A stretch of DNA of 27,742 bases from contig QMRW01000004.1 of the NCBI GenBank assembly GCA_003650785.1, positions 1 through 27,742 on the forward strand. The letters run 5' to 3'. The notes under the pieces are model-generated. The model was not told the origin of the DNA, searched no databases, and saw only the letters and a program-made list of their open reading frames with translations. The stretch's first letter is position 1. Each line of letters opens with the position of its first letter. The position numbers were made by a program, and so were the translations under genes. This stretch comes from Thermoprotei archaeon. GTDB taxonomy: Archaea; Thermoproteota; Thermoprotei; Thermofilales; B20-G17. Positions 24,472-27,742 of this stretch are shown piece by piece.

Positions 24472-24819
24472 TTATTCACTAGCGGCTAGTAAGCGACCAC
24501 AGTTGGGACATATAACATGAATATCTTGTAAAGGTAGTTCACTCTTACAGTGCGGACACTCCTTGATTCCTGGCGCACGAGCCTCTGCTATCTCGACTAT
24601 AGCCTCCGGTATGCGGAGTCTTTCAAGCTCCATAAGTACTATCTTCCTGAGAATTTCTTCCATTCCTCTCCCTGTTCTCCTAACAGCAATTATCATAGCG
24701 ATTATACTCAACACTATGGATATCACACCAAACGTAAGCGCTAGAAGCGCTACTTGGTTTACTGTAAGTTGGTTTTGGAGTACTACAGTCAGCTCACTAT
24801 GGACCATATCATGTATCAT
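24472..24819 (-). CDS. Membrane-anchored zinc-ribbon protein
   Basis: 115 aa. One membrane span at about 23-46 (ALLALTFGVISIVLSIIAMIIAV) is followed by RRTGRG, which predicts the C-terminus inside by the positive-inside rule. A helix (EEILRKIVLMELERLRIPEAIVEIAEA) leads to a C-terminal zinc ribbon CPHCKSEL...ICPNCGRLL (CxxC-x13-CxxC). The role is unknown; such proteins may recruit soluble partners to the membrane. The ATG at 24819 is preceded by GGTGATGAGG at 24830-24839 with about 10 nt spacing; Met5 (24807) is an alternative. A TATA-like GTTTAAATATAC at about 24856-24867 is shared with the divergent dtdA promoter region. Small but with clear features, so a real gene. Confidence 0.78.
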   Translation of the reverse strand: MIHDMVHSELTVVLQNQLTVNQVALLALTFGVISIVLSIIAMIIAVRRTGRGMEEILRKIVLMELERLRIPEAIVEIAEARAPGIKECPHCKSELPLQDIHVICPNCGRLLAASE

Positions 24820-24867
24820 AGCTTGGGCCCCTCATCACCAGTATGTGCAAAGTCCAGTATATTTAAA

Positions 24868-24874
24868 CTTTATA
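24868..24874 (+). promoter_or_regulatory. TATA-like element for dtdA
   Basis: TTTATAG lies about 25 nt before the AAGGTGATG Shine-Dalgarno motif, so transcription could begin at its edge and the mRNA would carry a short leader. Confidence 0.35.
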
Positions 24875-24896
24875 GTTACTATATGGATAAGTTATC

Positions 24897-24905
24897 AAGG
24901 TGATG
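24897..24905 (+). promoter_or_regulatory. Shine-Dalgarno motif that decides the dtdA start
   Basis: AAGGTGATG, with GGTGAT at 24899-24904, stands 4 nt before the CTG at 24909. The only other in-frame start, ATG at 24957, has no such motif. Confidence 0.6.
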
Positions 24906-24908
24906 TAA

Positions 24909-25721
24909 CTGAATAGTAAGCCCCTAGTAGTAGGATCGATATCGGATCCAGCTAGTATGAATATAATTAACTCATTGCTAGAGATATCAAGCTTCAGAGA
25001 GAAAGAGGCACCTGGAGAGGGAATTAAGTACTATTCAGGAGTAGATGTGGATATATACATATTGAGAGGGGAACTGATATACGCAGATAGACTAGATAGT
25101 ATTGTAGAAGCAAGCATCATAATATTTGCTAGTAGACATGAATCTATCTCTGGTTTTAAGACACTATCAGCACATACTCCTGGAAACTGGACAGACGAAG
25201 CAAAGTTTGGGGGACTACCTATGGAATTATGCATCTCCCCTGCAAATATACTCACAAACATGGTTAAACTACTGAATGAGTATAAACCAGAGGAATGGTA
25301 TGCAACCTATGAAGTGACACACCACGGTCCATACATAGAAAGCATTCCTACAGTCTTCATAGAGATAGGAAGCACCGAGAGAGAATGGAGACAAAAAGAA
25401 GCTGGTGAGATAATAGCTTCAGTAATACTCGAATCTCTAAGAAGAGGCTCACAAAAACCCGCTGCAGTAGCATTTGGTGGACCACATTACGCACCGTCTA
25501 TAACTAAGTATGTAGTAGAGGAAGGAGACATAGCTATAGGACATATCGCATCGAGATATGTTATTGATAGATTAACCCAGGATATAGTCTCTAAAGCCTT
25601 TGAAAGAACTCTAGAGGATGCTGACATAGCGGTAATAGATAGGAAAGGGCTTAAAAAGAGACATAGAGATAAGCTTATTCCATGGTTTAAAGAACTAGGT
25701 AAAGAGGTTTTAGAGATATAA
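24909..25721 (+). CDS. dtdA: D-aminoacyl-tRNA deacylase, archaeal/GEK1 type, probable CTG start
   Basis: Family marks: IFASRHESISGFKTLSAHT followed by PGN, FGGLPMELCISPANIL, YEVTHHGPYIESIPTVFIE, IGSTEREW, and VAFGGPHYAPSIT. DtdA removes D-amino acids wrongly attached to tRNA, using zinc bound by conserved His residues such as those in THHGP. Translation from the first ATG (24957) gives 254 aa and loses the usual N-terminus. Upstream in frame is LVVGSISDPAS just before MNIINSLLEI, a close match to the family's opening (ILVVS..DPAS-N), and the frame begins with CTG at 24909 directly after TAA. No ATG, GTG or TTG lies between. With CTG the protein is 270 aa, the normal family length, and a GGTGAT motif precedes it. 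Family firm, start codon unproven. Confidence 0.9.
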   Translation: MNSKPLVVGSISDPASMNIINSLLEISSFREKEAPGEGIKYYSGVDVDIYILRGELIYADRLDSIVEASIIIFASRHESISGFKTLSAHTPGNWTDEAKFGGLPMELCISPANILTNMVKLLNEYKPEEWYATYEVTHHGPYIESIPTVFIEIGSTEREWRQKEAGEIIASVILESLRRGSQKPAAVAFGGPHYAPSITKYVVEEGDIAIGHIASRYVIDRLTQDIVSKAFERTLEDADIAVIDRKGLKKRHRDKLIPWFKELGKEVLEI

Positions 25722-25824
25722 GAATCTTGAAAAGTCCATGTTTCGACTTAAGTGAATTAGGAATAACATTAACTACCTCAATACTTCTAGGATCATTCAA
25801 ATGGGGAACTATTTTGTCACAAAT

Positions 25825-27288
25825 CTATAAGGTTCTCAGTAGGGTATTTTTAAAATCGGTTATACAATCTATTATAGAGGATAACCAGAGACTTCGCATT
25901 ATCCGAGTCCTCATATGTACATCTTTAGCAATTCGCTCTAATCTCTCTATTCTGAAGGATAGTGGAGGATGTACATCCCATCTTAGCCATGCGTTTAACC
26001 TACCATGGATACTTCTCTCTCTAATCAATTTTCTAAGTCCAATTTTTCTCAGTGCATTGGCTAGTTCTCCAGCCCTATCAAGTCTTAAGGCTGCTTCGCT
26101 ATCAGCCCTAGTTTCAACGAACTTACCCAGAAAGAAGAGTACTGTAAGAGATAAAAAGAGGTAGAAGAACTCTAGGAGGGGGAATAGAATGAATATGTAC
26201 CATAACTTGTAGAATACAAATATCCTCAATAGGTACTCTATGGAGGCTAGTATATAGAAGATCACTGTATCATGATTTCTTAAATGACTTGCCTCATGAG
26301 CTAGAACAGCCTCGATCTCCTCCTCACTTAATTGCGTCAATAAACCTGTGGTAATCAATAGACCAGAATATCTACTGAAGGCTCCAGTAGCAGCAGCATT
26401 TGGGAGTACCATATTGGCTATTATTATCTTCGGTATAGGGAGTCTGAATTTAGAGAATACTCTCTCTACAATGTTGAAAATATCGAATCTCCTTATAACT
26501 ATATCCTCATCAGGAATCTCAATTCCATACTCATTGAGTAGAGTCTTCACGTACTCCTTATCTACATCTTCGCCTTTTGAAACTCTCTCTAAGTAAATCC
26601 TCTTCTTGAACTCAAACCTATAAGGGTAAAAGAATTCCTTTAATAGCTTCGGATAAATATTCAAGGGGACTCTGATACCGACTAAGTACACATACCTATT
26701 ATCTCTACTAAGTATCCAATCACCAAAGCTTCTTTCGATTATCTTAGGAGCTAGAATTAGAATGGGAATCTGGGATAGTAACAACACATATGGTGTCCAA
26801 TATCTAAAGATTATCCATAATGCATAGAAAATTATTAATGAAAGTGCAAAGAAAACTACCATGTTACCAAGAAACAATTTCTCGAAGAACTTATGTGTAG
26901 CAGTCTCATATTTGGGTGGTGCTATATCCATTTTCGGAACAAAGGCATAATACACTACACCCTTACCCTTAGTCTCATAATAGACTATAGTGATCCACTC
27001 TAGTAGTCTAACAATTTCATTCACAGTCCTCATGGATATACCCTCCTCGATAGATAGCCTATACCAGGGTCTGGTATCGGATACTACTAAGATGTCTATA
27101 CCTTTACCGTCTATTGTGACTTTGAGTATCAAAGCTGGAAGACCACTATAGACTGATCTCATGGAAAAGGATACCTTATCACCTAAGGTGTCCTTCATAT
27201 TCTCGGCAATGAACTCTATGTACTTATCATATTCACTCTCATGAAGAGCTATCTCATCAAATCTCCTGCCAATTGTTATCGATTGCAC
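25825..27288 (-). CDS. M48-family membrane metalloprotease (HtpX-like) with a novel N-terminal domain
   Basis: 487 aa. Protease core: zinc motif HEASH (331-335) after LSEEEIEAVLA, third ligand E392 in VETRADSEAA, and the conserved block LPNAAATGAFSRYSGLLITTGLL (295-317, written here in one part only for position). M48 proteases remove misfolded membrane proteins. Spans are predicted at about 143-165, 167-182, 345-365 and 368-390, with the active site on the cytosolic side in relatives. Residues 1-130 form a soluble alpha/beta region (DKYIEFIAENMKDTLG, ALILKVTIDGKGIDILVVS, WITIVYYETKGKG) not found in standard HtpX, which is about 290 residues long. The start is GTG at 27288 after an AAAGGT motif. 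Convergent with dtdA, with a 103-nt gap. Confidence 0.88.
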   Translation of the reverse strand: MQSITIGRRFDEIALHESEYDKYIEFIAENMKDTLGDKVSFSMRSVYSGLPALILKVTIDGKGIDILVVSDTRPWYRLSIEEGISMRTVNEIVRLLEWITIVYYETKGKGVVYYAFVPKMDIAPPKYETATHKFFEKLFLGNMVVFFALSLIIFYALWIIFRYWTPYVLLLSQIPILILAPKIIERSFGDWILSRDNRYVYLVGIRVPLNIYPKLLKEFFYPYRFEFKKRIYLERVSKGEDVDKEYVKTLLNEYGIEIPDEDIVIRRFDIFNIVERVFSKFRLPIPKIIIANMVLPNAAATGAFSRYSGLLITTGLLTQLSEEEIEAVLAHEASHLRNHDTVIFYILASIEYLLRIFVFYKLWYIFILFPLLEFFYLFLSLTVLFFLGKFVETRADSEAALRLDRAGELANALRKIGLRKLIRERSIHGRLNAWLRWDVHPPLSFRIERLERIAKDVHMRTRIMRSLWLSSIIDCITDFKNTLLRTL

Positions 27289-27666
27289 CTATACTACCTT
27301 TGATAGTTAAGTCTCAGACCTATTTATTTACTGCTAGAGAACTAGTAGAGGTAGTTACGGAATCTCGATTGAATATGCAGAGAGTGTATGAAGAATAGGG
27401 TATGTTTGCTGTTACGATGAATGTATACTATATCCATTCAAAGTATAGTTAAAGTGACCAGTAGCCAAGCCTAAGCAAATTCGTCAAAAAATGAATTCAT
27501 TAATGTTTGCCAGATCTACCATAGTCAGAATTTAAGAGAATCAAGGAGTTACTAAGAAATGTATTGACTGAAGAACAGTTAAGAAGCGTTTAAATTATAG
27601 TGAGGCGTCTAGGATTCTTGTAAAAAAGGGGGTAAGTGTAAAATCCTATTTATCAGAATAGGAAGC
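27289..27666. other. Gap without a recognised gene
   Basis: 378 nt, A/T-rich, with stops in all frames I read. One short open stretch at about 27538-27594 on the plus strand reads RIKELLRNVLTEEQLRSV before a stop, which looks like a helical protein fragment but has no start. No RNA gene seen. It should contain the promoter of the M48 gene on the minus strand, near 27305-27330. Confidence 0.4.
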
Positions 27667-27742
27667 TTAGTATTCACCAAGTTCTTCTCTGTAGACCTTG
27701 CATATATTCTCTCCCCAGTTATCAATATCCATGAGCCTACCG
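27667..27742 (-). CDS. Possible C-terminal end of a protein, cut by the window edge
   Basis: Reading from the window end on the minus strand, one frame gives RLMDIDNWGENICKVYREEL and a few more residues, then TAA at 27667-27669. The composition (acidic and basic helix, Trp, Cys) is protein-like, but only about 24 codons are visible and the start lies outside. The family cannot be judged. Confidence 0.35.
   Translation of the reverse strand, partial: GRLMDIDNWGENICKVYREELGEY

Noticed and set aside
24563..24916. Plus-strand open frame of 117 codons
   Set aside because: Antisense to the zinc-ribbon gene, whose CxxC pairs and membrane span are clear, and it runs through the dtdA promoter region.
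25727..26164. Plus-strand open frame of 145 codons downstream of dtdA
   Set aside because: It lies mostly antisense to the 3' part of the M48 gene, whose frame has clear family motifs. Its translation is Ser/Leu-rich with no recognised pattern.

Overview
This is a gene-dense, AT-rich archaeal chromosome segment. The gene set includes a CDP-archaeol synthase, the archaeal wyosine methyltransferase Taw3, archaeal-type D-aminoacyl-tRNA deacylase, a UPF0282 protein and a PhoH ATPase with KH modules. Arg is mostly AGA/AGG and Ile often ATA. TATA-type promoters lie about 26-30 nt upstream of several starts, and GGTGA-type ribosome-binding sites precede others. A thermophilic Thermoproteota-like (crenarchaeal) host fits best; I cannot name the genus. 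No tRNA, rRNA, CRISPR array, transposase or integrase was seen.

Layout. 1-1506 (-): edge-truncated secreted or surface protein. 1591-4290 (-): tight operon of a small unknown protein, UPF0282 metallo-hydrolase, SPL-type radical SAM protein and Taw3. 4291-4995: long gap ending in a strong promoter. 4996-10043 (+): complete BMP-type (nucleoside-class) ABC importer with lipoprotein-like binding protein, double ATPase and two permeases. 10180-11142: wreck of an archaeal glutamate synthase (GXGXG piece plus the C-terminal tail of the FMN/Fe-S domain). 11186-11264: candidate C/D-box sRNA with its own promoter. 11337-13605: carS facing a DHH phosphoesterase and an unknown protein. 13742-19435: M1 peptidase with membrane anchor, an overlapping convergent membrane protein, an FtsX/MacB-type permease and PhoH-KH. 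19439-20496 (-): RHH-like protein plus ASCH protein. 20607-22650 (+): UPF0047 and an NSUN-type m5C methyltransferase with PUA domain. 22647-24819 (-): PyrK-type electron-transfer protein, stand-alone JAMM protein and membrane zinc-ribbon protein. 24909-25721 (+): DtdA. 25825-27288 (-): M48 membrane protease. 27667-27742 (-): possible tail of another gene.

Themes. Several genes act on RNA or translation quality (Taw3, NSUN-PUA, DtdA, probably PhoH-KH and ASCH), and several on the cell envelope (CarS, M1, M48, FtsX-like, surface protein, BMP importer). The most notable observation concerns two conserved genes, the SPL-type radical SAM gene and dtdA. In both, family-conserved N-terminal residues lie upstream of every in-frame ATG/GTG/TTG, and a strong Shine-Dalgarno motif sits 4 nt before an ATC or a CTG codon. 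This suggests non-canonical initiation. The glutamate synthase remnant and the C/D-box candidate beside it are the next most useful leads.
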